NCBI RefSeq assembly: GCF_040081925.1
Contig: NZ_JBEBMF010000002.1
Coordinates: 310,001-374,000 of the forward strand
Direction of reading: 5' to 3'
Length of the DNA stretch: 64,000 nucleotides
DNA from: Mesorhizobium_K quangtriensis
Lineage (GTDB): Bacteria > Pseudomonadota > Alphaproteobacteria > Rhizobiales > Rhizobiaceae
A program made the translations under genes and the position numbers. The notes under the pieces are model-generated. The model was not told the DNA's origin. It saw only the letters and a program-made list of their open reading frames with translations, and did no database searches. Positions 35,216 through 44,428 of the stretch are shown here, in pieces (position 1 is the stretch's first letter; every line of letters begins with the position of its first letter).

Positions 35216-35970
35216 GCAAGCGCCTTGGTGAGTTGATCGTGTAGCTCGTGCGCGGTGAAATCGAACTTCAGCGGCGTCACCGAAACGAAGTCGTTCTTGA
35301 CCGCGTGGATGTCGGTGCCGTCGCGCAGATCGCCGAGATCGCGGCCGAACCGGAGCCAGTAGTACGGGAAGCCGCGACCGTCGGCGCGCTCCTCGATGTC
35401 GATATTGTAGCCGACCTTGCCCTGCCCGGTGACACGTACGCCCGCGACCGCTTCCGGCTTGCAGCTCGGGAAGTTGAGGTTGAGGAAGGTGCCCCTCGGC
35501 AGATCGACGTCCAGAAGCTTGCGGATCAGGTCTGGCGCAAGCGCCTCGGCGGTTTCGTAGGGAACGAAGCGCTGGCCGCCCTCGACATTGTAGGCCTGGC
35601 TCAGCGCGAAGGCCGAGATGCCTAGGATAGCACCCTCCATCGCGCCGGCGACCGTGCCGGAATAAGTGATGTCGTCGGCGATATTAGTGCCGGAATTGAT
35701 GCCTGACAGCACGAGGTCGGGCAGACCGGGGAGCAAGCGGCGCACACCCATGATGACGCAGTCGGTCGGCGTGCCGCGCACGGCGAAATGCTTGTCGGAA
35801 ATCTTGCGGAGCCTGAGTGGCTCGGACAGCGAAAGTGAATGCGAATAGCCGGACTGGTCTGCTTCCGGCGCGACCACCCAGACGTCATCCGAAAGGGTGC
35901 GCGCCACGCGCTCCAGGGTGGCGATGCCCTCGGCGTTGATGCCGTCGTCGTTGGTTATGAGAATTCGCAT
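35212..35970 (-). CDS. surE: 5'-nucleotidase SurE
   Basis: A 252-aa metal-dependent nucleoside-monophosphate and exopolyphosphate phosphatase of stationary phase. The metal site is MRILITNDDGINAEGI, with DD at residues 8-9. The signature LVLSGINSGTNIADDITYSG (near 88-107) supplies the remaining ligands. Length is standard. It sits 3 bp after serS and overlaps pcm. Confidence 0.96.
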   Translation of the reverse strand: MRILITNDDGINAEGIATLERVARTLSDDVWVVAPEADQSGYSHSLSLSEPLRLRKISDKHFAVRGTPTDCVIMGVRRLLPGLPDLVLSGINSGTNIADDITYSGTVAGAMEGAILGISAFALSQAYNVEGGQRFVPYETAEALAPDLIRKLLDVDLPRGTFLNLNFPSCKPEAVAGVRVTGQGKVGYNIDIEERADGRGFPYYWLRFGRDLGDLRDGTDIHAVKNDFVSVTPLKFDFTAHELHDQLTKALA

Positions 35971-35973
35971 CGT

Positions 35974-37278
35974 CTATCGCACTTCGATCTTTGTCAGGCC
36001 GCCCATATAAGGCCGCAGCACTTCAGGAATGGTTATGGCGCCGTCGGCTTCCTGATAATTTTCCATGACGGCGATGAGCGCGCGGCCGACCGCCACGCCC
36101 GAGCCATTCAGCGTATGGACGAAAGCGGTGCCCTTGCCTTCCGGCGGGCGGTAGCGGGCGTTCATGCGGCGTGCCTGGAAATCGCCGCAGACCGAGCAGG
36201 ACGAAATCTCGCGATAGGCCTTCTGGCCGGGCAGCCAGACCTCGATGTCGTAGGTCTTCTGTGCGCCAAAACCCATGTCGCCGGTGCAGAGCGCCACCGT
36301 GCGGAACGGCAGGTCGAGCTTTTTAAGCACGGTTTCGGCGCATTGGGTCATGCGCTCGTGTTCATCGCGCGAGGAGTCGGCGTCGGTGATCGAGACGAGC
36401 TCAACCTTGTAGAACTGGTGCTGGCGCAGCATGCCGCGCGTGTCGCGGCCAGCGGAACCCGCTTCCGAGCGGAAGCAGGGCGTCAGCGCAGTGAAGCGCA
36501 GCGGCAACTTGTCGTGCGCCGTGATTTCCTCGCGCACGAGGTTGGTCAGCGGGACTTCCGAAGTGGGAATGAGACCGAGCCGGCTTTCACCATGCGGCGT
36601 GAAGAACAGGTCTTCCGTAAATTTCGGAAGCTGGCCGGTACCATAGAGGACGTCGTCGCGCACCAGCAGCGGCGGGATCACCTCGGTATAACCATGCTCC
36701 GTAGTGTGCAGGTCGAGCATGAACTGGCCGAGCGCGCGTTCGAGGCGAGCAAGCTGGCCCTTCAGCACCGTGAAGCGCGCGCCCGAAAGCTTGGCAGCAC
36801 GCTCGAAGTCCATCATGCCGAGCGTTTCGCCGATCTCGTAGTGCTCACGCGTCCAATTGGTATGCGGGCGCGGCTCGCCAACCTTGCGAACCTCGACATT
36901 GTCATTCTCGTCGGCGCCGACAGGCACATCGGCATGCGGCACGTTGGGCAGGACGGCCAGCGCATCTTCGAGCGCCTTGTCCAGATCGCGCTCCATGGCT
37001 TCCGCGCCGGCAAGCCATTCCTTGATAGCAGACACCTCGCCCTTCAATTCCTCGGCTTTGGCCATATCGCCGGAACGCATGGCATTGCCGATTTCCTTCG
37101 AGGCAGCGTTGCGGCGCTCCTGCCGCTCCTGCAAGCCGCCGAGATGGGCGCGACGCGCCTCGTCCCTAGCGATGACGTCATCGACGGTCGACTGCGCCTT
37201 CTCGGGCGACCACTGCCGCTTCACCAGCGCTTCCATGAGCGCCTGCGGGTTTTCGCGAATCCATTTGATGTCGAGCAT
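35974..37278 (-). CDS. serS: Seryl-tRNA synthetase
   Basis: A 434-aa class II synthetase that charges tRNA-Ser (and tRNA-Sec where present). The amino-terminal coiled-coil arm that contacts the long variable arm covers about residues 30-110. Class II motif 2 (ALTPCFRSEAGSAGRDTRGMLRQHQF) and motif 3 (GSGVAVGRALIAVMEN, near 385) are intact. It is the first gene of the serS-surE-pcm-nlpD block, so stress and envelope functions are tied to a housekeeping promoter. Confidence 0.97.
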   Translation of the reverse strand: MLDIKWIRENPQALMEALVKRQWSPEKAQSTVDDVIARDEARRAHLGGLQERQERRNAASKEIGNAMRSGDMAKAEELKGEVSAIKEWLAGAEAMERDLDKALEDALAVLPNVPHADVPVGADENDNVEVRKVGEPRPHTNWTREHYEIGETLGMMDFERAAKLSGARFTVLKGQLARLERALGQFMLDLHTTEHGYTEVIPPLLVRDDVLYGTGQLPKFTEDLFFTPHGESRLGLIPTSEVPLTNLVREEITAHDKLPLRFTALTPCFRSEAGSAGRDTRGMLRQHQFYKVELVSITDADSSRDEHERMTQCAETVLKKLDLPFRTVALCTGDMGFGAQKTYDIEVWLPGQKAYREISSCSVCGDFQARRMNARYRPPEGKGTAFVHTLNGSGVAVGRALIAVMENYQEADGAITIPEVLRPYMGGLTKIEVR

Positions 37279-37477
37279 GGCTGAAACCGTTCATTGTAAG
37301 GCGGACAGGGCCTAAACCGAGTGAGTGACGGATGCAAGGTGGGGCCTCTCTCCCTTCTCCCATTGCTGGAGCAGTGCCGGTACGTTCCGCCAAGAGCATC
37401 ACTACCGTGTCAGCAATGAAGAAGGGCGCCCGTTTTGGGGATGAACGGCAGCACTTCTTCATGCTAACCATCCGGCC

Positions 37478-38272
37478 ATGAAGATCGTCACCTGGAACAT
37501 CAACGGCGTGCGCGCCCGCATCGGCAACCTGCTGCACTGGCTGCAGGAGGCGAGCCCGGACATTGTCTGCCTGCAGGAAATCAAGACGGTGGATGAGGGT
37601 TTCCCCCGGCTTGAGGTCGAGGCGCTCGGCTATCATGTCGAGACGCACGGCCAGAAAGGCTTCAACGGCGTGGCGATCCTGTCGAAGCTGCGCTTCGACG
37701 AGGTCAATCGCGGCCTGCCTGGGGATGACAGCGACGATCATGCGCGGTTCATCGAGGGCGTGTTCTCGACGGCGAAGGGCGCGCTGCGGGTGGTGTCGCT
37801 TTACCTTCCGAACGGGAATCCGGCCGACGACCCCGTGAAATTTCCCTACAAGCTGGCGTGGATGGCGCGCCTGGAGCGCTGGGCGAAGGAGCGGCTGGAG
37901 CTTGAGGAGCCACTGGTGCTGGCGGGCGACTACAACGTCATCCCCGAGCCAATCGATGCGCGTTTTCCTGAAAACTGGGTGAACGACGCGCTGTTCCAGC
38001 CGGTCACGCGGCAGGCGTTTCGGCGGCTGGAGAACATCGGCTTCACGGAAGCCGTGCGCGCCACGACCGAGGCCGGCGGCGTCTATACGTTCTGGGACTA
38101 TCAGGCTGGCGCGTGGCAGAAGGACAACGGCATCCGCATCGACCATTTGATGCTGTCGCCCGAGGCCGCCAACCTGCTGGCGTCAACCTCGATCGACAAG
38201 CATGTGCGCGCCTGGGAAAAGCCGTCGGACCATGTGCCGGTGGCCGTGGAGCTGAAGCTGGAAGCCGCTTGA
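37478..38272 (+). CDS. xth: Exodeoxyribonuclease III
   Basis: A 264-aa AP endonuclease and 3' exonuclease in base excision repair. The amino end MKIVTWNINGVRARI, metal-binding E in LQEIKTVDEGFP (near 36), the LAGDYNVIPEPID region (near 150) and the final IRIDHLMLSP plus SDHVPV are all diagnostic. It is transcribed alone and ends 7 bp from the convergent TerB gene. Confidence 0.94.
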   Translation: MKIVTWNINGVRARIGNLLHWLQEASPDIVCLQEIKTVDEGFPRLEVEALGYHVETHGQKGFNGVAILSKLRFDEVNRGLPGDDSDDHARFIEGVFSTAKGALRVVSLYLPNGNPADDPVKFPYKLAWMARLERWAKERLELEEPLVLAGDYNVIPEPIDARFPENWVNDALFQPVTRQAFRRLENIGFTEAVRATTEAGGVYTFWDYQAGAWQKDNGIRIDHLMLSPEAANLLASTSIDKHVRAWEKPSDHVPVAVELKLEAA

Positions 38273-38278
38273 GACGCT

Positions 38279-38743
38279 TCAGCTCGTTGACTTGACCACG
38301 TCCACCGGGGAAATGCCGAGCAGATCGAGGGTGCGGCGAAGCAGGCGCACTTCGTTTTCGGCAAGGTTGCTGTCAGCCTTGGCGATCGCCGCCATGTGGC
38401 GGGCGAGTTCCTTGCGACGGTCGATGTCGAGTTCCCTGAACATGTCGATCGCCTGCGCGCCATTGGTCTCGTAGCCGAAGTCGTTGAGGTAATCGATCAC
38501 GCCCTGCATGCTCTCCTCGCCAATGCCGAAGGACTCCTTGCAGATGCGGCGGAAGACGGCCATTTCGGCATCGGAAACCTGCCCGTCGGCGAGAATCATG
38601 CGGAAAAGCAGCAGCAGTTCGGCCGAAAGCACGGGATCGTCGGCGACCTTGCGGACGCCCGGATCGCCCTCGAAAATTCCCCTTATCTGGGCAAGCAACC
38701 CCGTAGCCATGGACATCCCCGACCTGTGACCTTCTTCAGACAT
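38279..38743 (-). CDS. TerB-family protein
   Basis: A 154-aa all-helical protein with the TerB fold: LLLFRMILADGQVSDAEMAVFRRI (near residues 43-66) and the repeat-like AIAKADSNLAENEVRLLRRTLDLLGI near the end. Each contains a D/E-rich metal-binding turn. TerB domains bind metal and occur in stress and tellurite-linked systems, but no ter cluster is here. The start may be ATG 38743 or the internal ATG at 38716; neither has a clearly better ribosome site. Confidence 0.8.
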   Translation of the reverse strand: MSEEGHRSGMSMATGLLAQIRGIFEGDPGVRKVADDPVLSAELLLLFRMILADGQVSDAEMAVFRRICKESFGIGEESMQGVIDYLNDFGYETNGAQAIDMFRELDIDRRKELARHMAAIAKADSNLAENEVRLLRRTLDLLGISPVDVVKSTS

Positions 38744-38852
38744 CCGCTTACGCTAGCGCGAAATGCGTCTTGCGCAAGTGGGCCGCATGTGGTGGAAGCG
38801 CGTTAATTTTCGGGCGTCGATGCCCCCCCCTGTCCGCGCTCCAGCCGCACCA

Positions 38853-39638
38853 ATGTCCGATCTCGCGACGCACGTCATCCTCCTGCTTGCCCTCGCCGCA
38901 TTCGTGGCGGGCTTCATCGATTCGATCGCAGGCGGTGGCGGGCTGATCGCCATACCGGCCCTGCTGCTAGCCGGCTTTACACCCTTCGAAGCGCTCGGCA
39001 CCAACAAACTGCAAGGCCTGTTCGGATCCGGATCGGCCGCGTTGCATTATGCGCGGCAAGGCAAGGTCGATGTTCGCCAGCAATTGCCGTGGGCGGTGCT
39101 CGGTTTCGCAGCCTCGGCCATCGGAGCGCTGGTTGCGACGTCGATCCCAGGGGACGCGCTGCGGATCGCGCTGCCGGTGGTACTGGTAGCGATCGCACTC
39201 TATTTCGCGCTGAAGCCCAATTTGGACGACTTGGATCGCGCACAGCGGATCGGCCCGACCGCCTTCGGGCTCGCGATCGTACCGCTGATCGGCTTTTACG
39301 ACGGCGTGTTTGGGCCGGGCACCGGCTCATTCCTGATGCTCGCTTTCGTCTCTTTGGCGGGCTACGGCCTGCTGAAGGCGACCGCGCATACCAAGTTCCT
39401 GAACTTCGCGACCAATCTCGGAGGTTTCGCCGCCTTCGCAGCGGTCGGAGTGGTGTCGTGGAAGATCGGGCTGATCATGGGTGTGGCGCAGTTCGCGGGC
39501 GCACGCCTGGGCGCCGCGCTGGCGCTGAAGAACGGAGCCAGGCTGATCAAGCCGCTGCTCGTTATCGTGTGCGTAGCCATGGCGCTGCGGCTACTCGCAG
39601 ACCCCACGCACCCGGTGCGCGCCCTGCTTGGCGTTTGA
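38853..39638 (+). CDS. TSUP family transporter (TauE/SafE type)
   Basis: A 261-aa membrane protein with about eight hydrophobic segments. The family opening AGFIDSIAGGGGLIAIPALL (near 20-39) and its repeat FYDGVFGPGTGSFLMLAF (near 150) mark the two TSUP halves. Members export sulfite or organosulfonates or carry related anions. ATG 38853 was chosen because the upstream in-frame 30 residues are proline/arginine-rich. It is divergent from the TerB gene. Confidence 0.88.
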   Translation: MSDLATHVILLLALAAFVAGFIDSIAGGGGLIAIPALLLAGFTPFEALGTNKLQGLFGSGSAALHYARQGKVDVRQQLPWAVLGFAASAIGALVATSIPGDALRIALPVVLVAIALYFALKPNLDDLDRAQRIGPTAFGLAIVPLIGFYDGVFGPGTGSFLMLAFVSLAGYGLLKATAHTKFLNFATNLGGFAAFAAVGVVSWKIGLIMGVAQFAGARLGAALALKNGARLIKPLLVIVCVAMALRLLADPTHPVRALLGV

Positions 39639-39782
39639 ACCAAAGCCCCATAGGATCGTTGCAAGCGAATCGTGAGCTGAACCCTGGGGGTTCAGGGTAG
39701 CTCAGGCAACGGAGGCGTCCGGTCCCTCGACCGGGCGCTTTTCTTTTGGATCGCTCCCTTTCCTGCTATCGTAAGCGCCACC

Positions 39783-40601
39783 ATGACGACGCACGACGAT
39801 CCCCGCCCGCCCGCAGCGCCGCCGGTTATCCAGACCGCCTGGCGGCAACCGCGCGCCGCATTCGCCGGGATCGTCACTCAGATCGTCGGCTACCGCGAAA
39901 CAGGCGGCGGTCGCCTGCGGCAGGTCGAGGCGGCCTCGCTCGACATACCGTTGGTGATCAGTTTCGGCGACCCCTTCGCGATCGGCCTGGGTCGGGATCC
40001 GAGCGACAATGAGCGCTACGGCAGCTTCACATCCGGCTTGTTCGCCGGCCCGGTGACGATCGATTCCTTCGGCGCCTCCCACTGCCTGCAGATCAACTTC
40101 ACGCCGCTGGGCGCGCGGCAGTTCTTCGCGATGCCGATGACGGAACTGAGCGAACGCATGGTGGCGCTGGACGATGTGCTCGGCGCGGCAGGCGGGTCGC
40201 TGCGCGAGCAGCTCGGCGCTACGGCGGACTGGGAAAGCCGTTTCGATCTCGCGGAAGCATTTGTCGCGGATCGGCTCGCCAAGGCACATGCGCCAGCAGC
40301 CGATGTCGCCTGGGCCTTCGATGCGATCGCGGCAACGGGTGGAGCGAGGCGCATCGCGTCGATTGCCAGGGAAATCGGCTTGAGCCGGAAGCATCTGGTC
40401 GATCGCTTCCGCCGCGAGGTCGGGCTCGGACCGAAATCGGTCTCGCGCATCGTGCGGATGCGTCGCGCCCTTTCGGCAGCGGGCAGCGGCGACGGCTGGG
40501 CGGATATCGCGGCCGATTGCGGCTACGCGGACCAGGCGCACATGGTGCGCGAGTTCCGGGACCTTGCCGGCCGCACACCGTCTACGCTGGCGATCGGGTA
40601 A
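39783..40601 (+). CDS. AraC-family transcriptional regulator
   Basis: A 272-aa regulator. The carboxyl part has both helix-turn-helix motifs of AraC: RIASIAREIGLSRKHLVDRFRREVG (near 197-221) and DIAADCGYADQAHMVREFRDLAGRTP (near 240-265). The amino part is a cupin-like sensor of the type seen in many AraC regulators without close characterised relatives. The VOC-family gene 63 bp downstream on the same strand may be its target or partner. Confidence 0.9.
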   Translation: MTTHDDPRPPAAPPVIQTAWRQPRAAFAGIVTQIVGYRETGGGRLRQVEAASLDIPLVISFGDPFAIGLGRDPSDNERYGSFTSGLFAGPVTIDSFGASHCLQINFTPLGARQFFAMPMTELSERMVALDDVLGAAGGSLREQLGATADWESRFDLAEAFVADRLAKAHAPAADVAWAFDAIAATGGARRIASIAREIGLSRKHLVDRFRREVGLGPKSVSRIVRMRRALSAAGSGDGWADIAADCGYADQAHMVREFRDLAGRTPSTLAIG

Positions 40602-40664
40602 CATTTCTTCAAGCCGCGACGGGCGCGGTCATGGCAGAACGGCTCCATTCACAGGGAGCATCAC

Positions 40665-41069
40665 ATGACAACCGGACAGAACATCTACCCGACCTTCCGC
40701 TACCGCGACGCAGCCGCCATGATCGAATGGCTGGAAAAGGCGTTCGGCTTTGCCGTCCACGAGCAGCACATGCAGGGCGACAAGGTTGGACACGCCGAAC
40801 TGGCCCTCGGCGGGTCGATCATCATGGTGGGCGACGCACGCGACGATAAATTCGGCGGGATGGTCGGCGAGCCCGGAGAAAACGGAGGCAAGGCGCTCTA
40901 TATCGCGTTGGACGACGTGGACGCGGTCTATGCTACGGCAAGGGTCGCTGGCGCGAAAATCCTGCAGGAGCCAGTCAACCGCGACTATGGCAGCCGGGAA
41001 TTCATCTGCGCTGACCCGCAAGGGAACGTCTGGAGCTTCGGCACATATCATCCGCAGGCGCGATCCTAG
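40665..41069 (+). CDS. VOC-superfamily (glyoxalase-like) protein
   Basis: A 134-aa single-unit VOC protein: PTFRYRDAAAMIEWLEKAFGF at the start, then HAELALGGSIIMVGD and DPQGNVWSFGTY at the end. The layout resembles the PhnB/bleomycin-resistance-like group. Which metal and substrate it uses is unclear. It follows the AraC regulator. Its stop codon shares a CTAG with the convergent DUF2161 gene. Confidence 0.85.
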   Translation: MTTGQNIYPTFRYRDAAAMIEWLEKAFGFAVHEQHMQGDKVGHAELALGGSIIMVGDARDDKFGGMVGEPGENGGKALYIALDDVDAVYATARVAGAKILQEPVNRDYGSREFICADPQGNVWSFGTYHPQARS

Positions 41070-41734
41070 CCGACGGGAGCGTCAGACTGCGGCCACCGCA
41101 CAAGCGCGGCATGGCCGGCGTCGGTGAGCACATAGACGCCGCGCTCGGCCCTCTCGAACCAGCCGTAGACATTGTGCAGCAGGATCTTGCCGGCGCGCGG
41201 CGTCAGGGTCGCAAGATCGCGCGGACGTCGCGGGCCTTGCGCCATCGCCGCCGCGCAGGTGAGAGCATCCTGCCGGTAGGCCGTCATGACGGGAGAACGC
41301 GTGCTGCCGCCGACCGCAGGATCGCCGCGCCTGCGCCGGTGTTCCTCGATCAGCATCGACCGCTTCCTCGGATCACGCCTCGGAGCCGGGGCAGCGGGGC
41401 TGAGCAGCAGTTCGACCGCGCCGCGCGAGGTGACTCCGATCAGCCCGAACCCCAGACGCCGGCAGAGCGCTCGAAACCGGCTGTCGGATTCCCGACCCTT
41501 GCCGCGCGCCGACATGACGGCGGCCAGCCAGACTTCGTCCGAGGCGCTGGCACGGTCGACAGCCTGCAAGATGAGTTCCAGATTGAACTGCATCTTCAAC
41601 TCGCAGATGACGACAACCGGCGGTTCGCTTTTGCGCAGGCCGACGATATCGCAATTGCCGATCTCGCCCTTGACGACGAAATCGAGGCTTTCGAGGAATT
41701 TCTTAACCGGGGCATAGAGGGAAACTTCGGCCAT
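41066..41734 (-). CDS. DUF2161 protein with PD-(D/E)xK-like core
   Basis: A 222-aa protein typical of alphaproteobacteria. The amino half shows a nuclease-like strand pattern: YAPVKKFLESLDFVVKGEIGNCDIVG, then PPVVVICELKMQFN, consistent with the E...D...ExK core of restriction-like enzymes. The carboxyl half is a winged-helix-like segment (RAGKILLHNVYGWFERAERGVYVLTDAG). Members are sometimes named phosphodiesterases, but activity is not established. ATG 41734 chosen since upstream frame is antisense to cobQ's end. Confidence 0.75.
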   Translation of the reverse strand: MAEVSLYAPVKKFLESLDFVVKGEIGNCDIVGLRKSEPPVVVICELKMQFNLELILQAVDRASASDEVWLAAVMSARGKGRESDSRFRALCRRLGFGLIGVTSRGAVELLLSPAAPAPRRDPRKRSMLIEEHRRRRGDPAVGGSTRSPVMTAYRQDALTCAAAMAQGPRRPRDLATLTPRAGKILLHNVYGWFERAERGVYVLTDAGHAALVRWPQSDAPVG

Positions 41735-41777
41735 GCCTTGGGTATAGCCGATTCGATGCGGTTCCCGGGAGAACGTA

Positions 41778-43247
41778 TCAGCGGGCGGCAGCGAAGATGG
41801 CGCTGCAGTCGAGATGGCGTTCGAGATGCGCCGCGAGTTCGTCGAGCGCGCGCTCGACCTCGGCGCGGTAATCCAGCCCCCCGCCCCTGACGCCGAGGCT
41901 CTCCAGAAACCTTCCACGGAACGCGTCAGCCCCGAAAAGCCCATGCAGATAGGTCCCGAACACCTTGCCGTCCGACGAGGTCGCTCCATCCTCGACGCCA
42001 TTGATGACGGCGGTCGGGCGCAGGCAGTCGGGGCCGGTGGTGCGGCCGAGATGGATTTCGTAGCCCGACAGCGGCGCGTCGTAGGTCAGGGAACGTGCCT
42101 CGACGTTGCGCACGGTCTTCTGGGGCTCCATGATGGTCTCGACATCGAGCAGGCCAAGCCCATCGGTCTCGGTGACGCTCCCCTCGATGCCGCGCGGATC
42201 GCGCACCACGCGGCCAAGCATCTGGTAGCCGCCGCAGATGCCGACGACATGCCCGCCCCGCCTGCGATGTGCCGCGAGATCGGCATCCCAGCCGTTCCGG
42301 CGGAAGTCGATCAAATCGGCGATGGTGGACTTGGAGCCGGGGATCACGACGAGGCCGGCATCGTCAGGCAGGGGATGGCCGGGCGCGACAAACACGAGCT
42401 CGACCTGCGGCTCGGCCTTGAAGGGATCGAGATCATCGAAATTTGCGATGCGCGACAGCATTGGTACGGCGATCTTGAGCGGACGCGGGCTGCCGGACGC
42501 CAGCCGCTCCAGCACGACGGAATCCTCCGACGGCAGCATGGCGGCGGCGTGCAGCCAGGGCACGACGCCGAAGCACCGCCAACCGGTGAATTTGTGGATG
42601 GCGTCTATGCCATCATCAAACAGCGAGGCGTCGCCGCGAAATTTGTTGATGAGGTAGCCGACGATCATGCGGCGATCTTCCTCAGACAGGATGACATGCG
42701 TGCCGGCAAGCGAGGCGATGACGCCGCCGCGGTCGATGTCGCCGACGAGAATGACGGGAACGTCGGCGGCGGTTGCAAACCCCATGTTGGCGATGTCGCG
42801 CGGGCGAAGGTTGATCTCGGCTGGAGACCCCGCGCCTTCCACGATGACAATATCCGCCCCCTCCCCGACCTTGTTCCAGGAATCGAGCACGGCCTCCATG
42901 AGGCGCGGCTTCAGCAACTGGTAGTCGCGCGCCTTTGCTTGCCCGCACACCCTACCCTGCACGATGATCTGGCTGCCGACATCGCTCTGGGGCTTCAGCA
43001 GGATCGGGTTCATGTGAATGGAAGGCGCGACGCTGCAGGCGATCGCCTGCAGCCATTGCGCACGGCCGATCTCACCGCCATCGGACTGGCCGGGGATATC
43101 GGCAACGGCGGCATTGTTCGACATGTTCTGCGGCTTGAAAGGGCGGACGACCATGCCGCGATTGCGCGCGACGCGACACAAGCCGGCGACCAGCACGGTC
43201 TTGCCGACATCGGATCCCGTGCCTTGGAGCATGATGGCGCGTGTCAT
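41778..43247 (-). CDS. cobQ: Cobyric acid synthase
   Basis: A 489-aa glutamine-dependent amidase that amidates four carboxyls of adenosylcobyrinic acid a,c-diamide during B12 synthesis. The ATP-binding amino domain starts MLQGTGSDVGKTVLVAGLCR. The carboxyl class I amidotransferase domain has its nucleophile cysteine in VGICGGYQMLG (near residue 330) and its histidine in YLHGLF. Other cob genes are not nearby. It overlaps the upstream cupin gene by 4 nt. The product is relevant to two likely corrinoid users in the window, nrdJ and possibly the MttB relative. Confidence 0.95.
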   Translation of the reverse strand: MTRAIMLQGTGSDVGKTVLVAGLCRVARNRGMVVRPFKPQNMSNNAAVADIPGQSDGGEIGRAQWLQAIACSVAPSIHMNPILLKPQSDVGSQIIVQGRVCGQAKARDYQLLKPRLMEAVLDSWNKVGEGADIVIVEGAGSPAEINLRPRDIANMGFATAADVPVILVGDIDRGGVIASLAGTHVILSEEDRRMIVGYLINKFRGDASLFDDGIDAIHKFTGWRCFGVVPWLHAAAMLPSEDSVVLERLASGSPRPLKIAVPMLSRIANFDDLDPFKAEPQVELVFVAPGHPLPDDAGLVVIPGSKSTIADLIDFRRNGWDADLAAHRRRGGHVVGICGGYQMLGRVVRDPRGIEGSVTETDGLGLLDVETIMEPQKTVRNVEARSLTYDAPLSGYEIHLGRTTGPDCLRPTAVINGVEDGATSSDGKVFGTYLHGLFGADAFRGRFLESLGVRGGGLDYRAEVERALDELAAHLERHLDCSAIFAAAR

Positions 43248-43981
43248 GCCTCGGGCTTCTCCACAACGCCGGTGATCGTCGAGCGTGCTGCAAGCGGCCC
43301 ACCGCGCCAGAGGTAAAAGGCGAGCAGAGGTTCGTCGCCGGTGCGCATGGCGTGGCTGACATTGGACGCGTGGTGGATGATTTCGCCCGCGGCGCGCCTC
43401 CGCCACGGGCCGCCATCCATCCGCCAATCGGTGCCGCCGGTCAGCGGAATGTAGACTTCCTCCGCCACGTGGTGATGGTCGGGATATTCGATATCAGGCC
43501 CAAGAATGAGGAAGCCGCCGGCGATCGTGTCGTTCACGAAATGCCCGCGTGTGCCGAAGACTTCAAGCCAGCCGTAGTTGTCTATGAAACGGGGCCCGAA
43601 ATCAGACGCCGTATAAGTTTGGCCCCAATGCAGATTTTGCGCTCCATCGCGCAGGGATCCTGCAAGGCCGCGCCCCCTGACTGCCGAAATCTCGGCGATG
43701 CGATCGAGGTGAGCGAGACAGGGCAGCGGACGTGGCGCCAGATTTCGCACGGCCATTTCCCGTTCCGTGGCCGACACGAACGAACGAACAACAGCGTCGT
43801 CGAGGTCGGCCAGGAAACTCCGTACACCGGAAAGGATTTTTTTTGCGGGATCGCCCAACGCTTCGCTCGCCGTTAATAGGCGCGCACATTGGTCGAGTTT
43901 CGCCGCTACGCCTAGCTGGAAAACGGCATAGCGAGCCGCGACCCATGTTCGCGCCGGGGCGGGAGGCTGACGCAACGGCAA
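43244..43981 (-). CDS. Cupin protein of the DMSP-lyase family (DddL/DddQ-like)
   Basis: About 245 aa. The carboxyl cupin carries PDHHHVAEEVYIPLTGGTDW, with the histidine-rich metal site and the glutamate and tyrosine conserved in DMSP lyases. Next come EIIHHASNVSHAMRTGDEPLLAFYLWRGG, including the last histidine. I recognise this as the DMSP-lyase cupin family pattern, whose studied members release dimethylsulfide and acrylate from DMSP. Activity in this branch is unproven. The start is uncertain (TTG 43981, no clear ribosome site). Its stop overlaps cobQ's start in ATGA, so the two are translated together. Confidence 0.72.
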   Translation of the reverse strand: MPLRQPPAPARTWVAARYAVFQLGVAAKLDQCARLLTASEALGDPAKKILSGVRSFLADLDDAVVRSFVSATEREMAVRNLAPRPLPCLAHLDRIAEISAVRGRGLAGSLRDGAQNLHWGQTYTASDFGPRFIDNYGWLEVFGTRGHFVNDTIAGGFLILGPDIEYPDHHHVAEEVYIPLTGGTDWRMDGGPWRRRAAGEIIHHASNVSHAMRTGDEPLLAFYLWRGGPLAARSTITGVVEKPEA

Positions 43982-44221
43982 CGCAATTTAATCAAAAAAA
44001 TCGCAAATTTAGGTTTGCTTAAGCTCTCGATAACCACGCGGTAAGAATGTCACTCTACAACTCATTGCACGGCGGACATCGCAGCCGCCCGACGCTCCGG
44101 ATCAGGTCTCGCGTACCGGAGCCGTTACCTTCGCAGCGTACAGTACGCGAGGGGCCATGCGTTGAATGGCAAAACCGCGCTCCGCAGGCGCGGTTTTTGC
44201 CTTTTTAGCCATCGCAGCAAA
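43982..44221. other. Spacer with terminator, possible short plus-strand transcript
   Basis: No convincing protein gene. A promoter-like A+T-rich stretch lies at 43985-44035, and a strong plus-strand terminator at 44171-44200. A short RNA of roughly 100-150 nt between them is conceivable. The 54-codon frame opening at 44047 runs through the terminator and is unlikely to be coding. Confidence 0.3.
44171..44200 (+). terminator. Rho-independent terminator
   Basis: AAAACCGCG at 44171-44179 pairs with CGCGGTTTT at 44189-44197, followed by further T residues and a second T5 run. No plus-strand protein gene ends nearby, so it may end a small RNA. Confidence 0.65.
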
Positions 44222-44311
44222 TCACCCCGCCAGATAGAATCCGCCAACCACGAAGCCGACTATGACCGCATAGCTCAGGCTGAAGAGCACGAATTGCTCG
44301 GCGAGGCGCAT
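44222..44311 (-). CDS. Tiny membrane peptide (29 aa)
   Basis: ATG 44311 follows GGAAGGAAA at ideal spacing. The peptide MRLAEQFVLF... is almost entirely hydrophobic after residue 5 and ends VVGGFYLAG, so it should be a single-span inner-membrane peptide. The function is unknown. It lies just past a minus-strand terminator, so it either depends on read-through or has its own promoter. Confidence 0.5.
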   Translation of the reverse strand: MRLAEQFVLFSLSYAVIVGFVVGGFYLAG

Positions 44312-44331
44312 GACAATTTCCTTCCAAAGAA

Positions 44332-44363
44332 AAGGCCCGCCGGCTGGAGGTCCGGCAGGCCCT
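44332..44363 (-). terminator. Rho-independent terminator (minus strand)
   Basis: A 12-bp stem with one G-U pair (44332-44343 with 44352-44363) around an 8-nt loop. Read on the minus strand, it is followed by TTTTCTTT. It would end a short minus-strand transcript starting near 44480 or upstream, ahead of the 29-aa peptide gene. Confidence 0.65.
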
Positions 44364-44428
44364 TGATAGGGAATGTTTGGGGCGCCTTGATAACACTGAC
44401 GCGGACGAAAAGTTCCGTGTGACGCCAT

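Noticed and set aside
43982..44160. Cobalamin riboswitch upstream of the cupin-cobQ pair
   Set aside because: No B12-box motif on the minus strand, and the A+T-rich stretch is too short for the fold.
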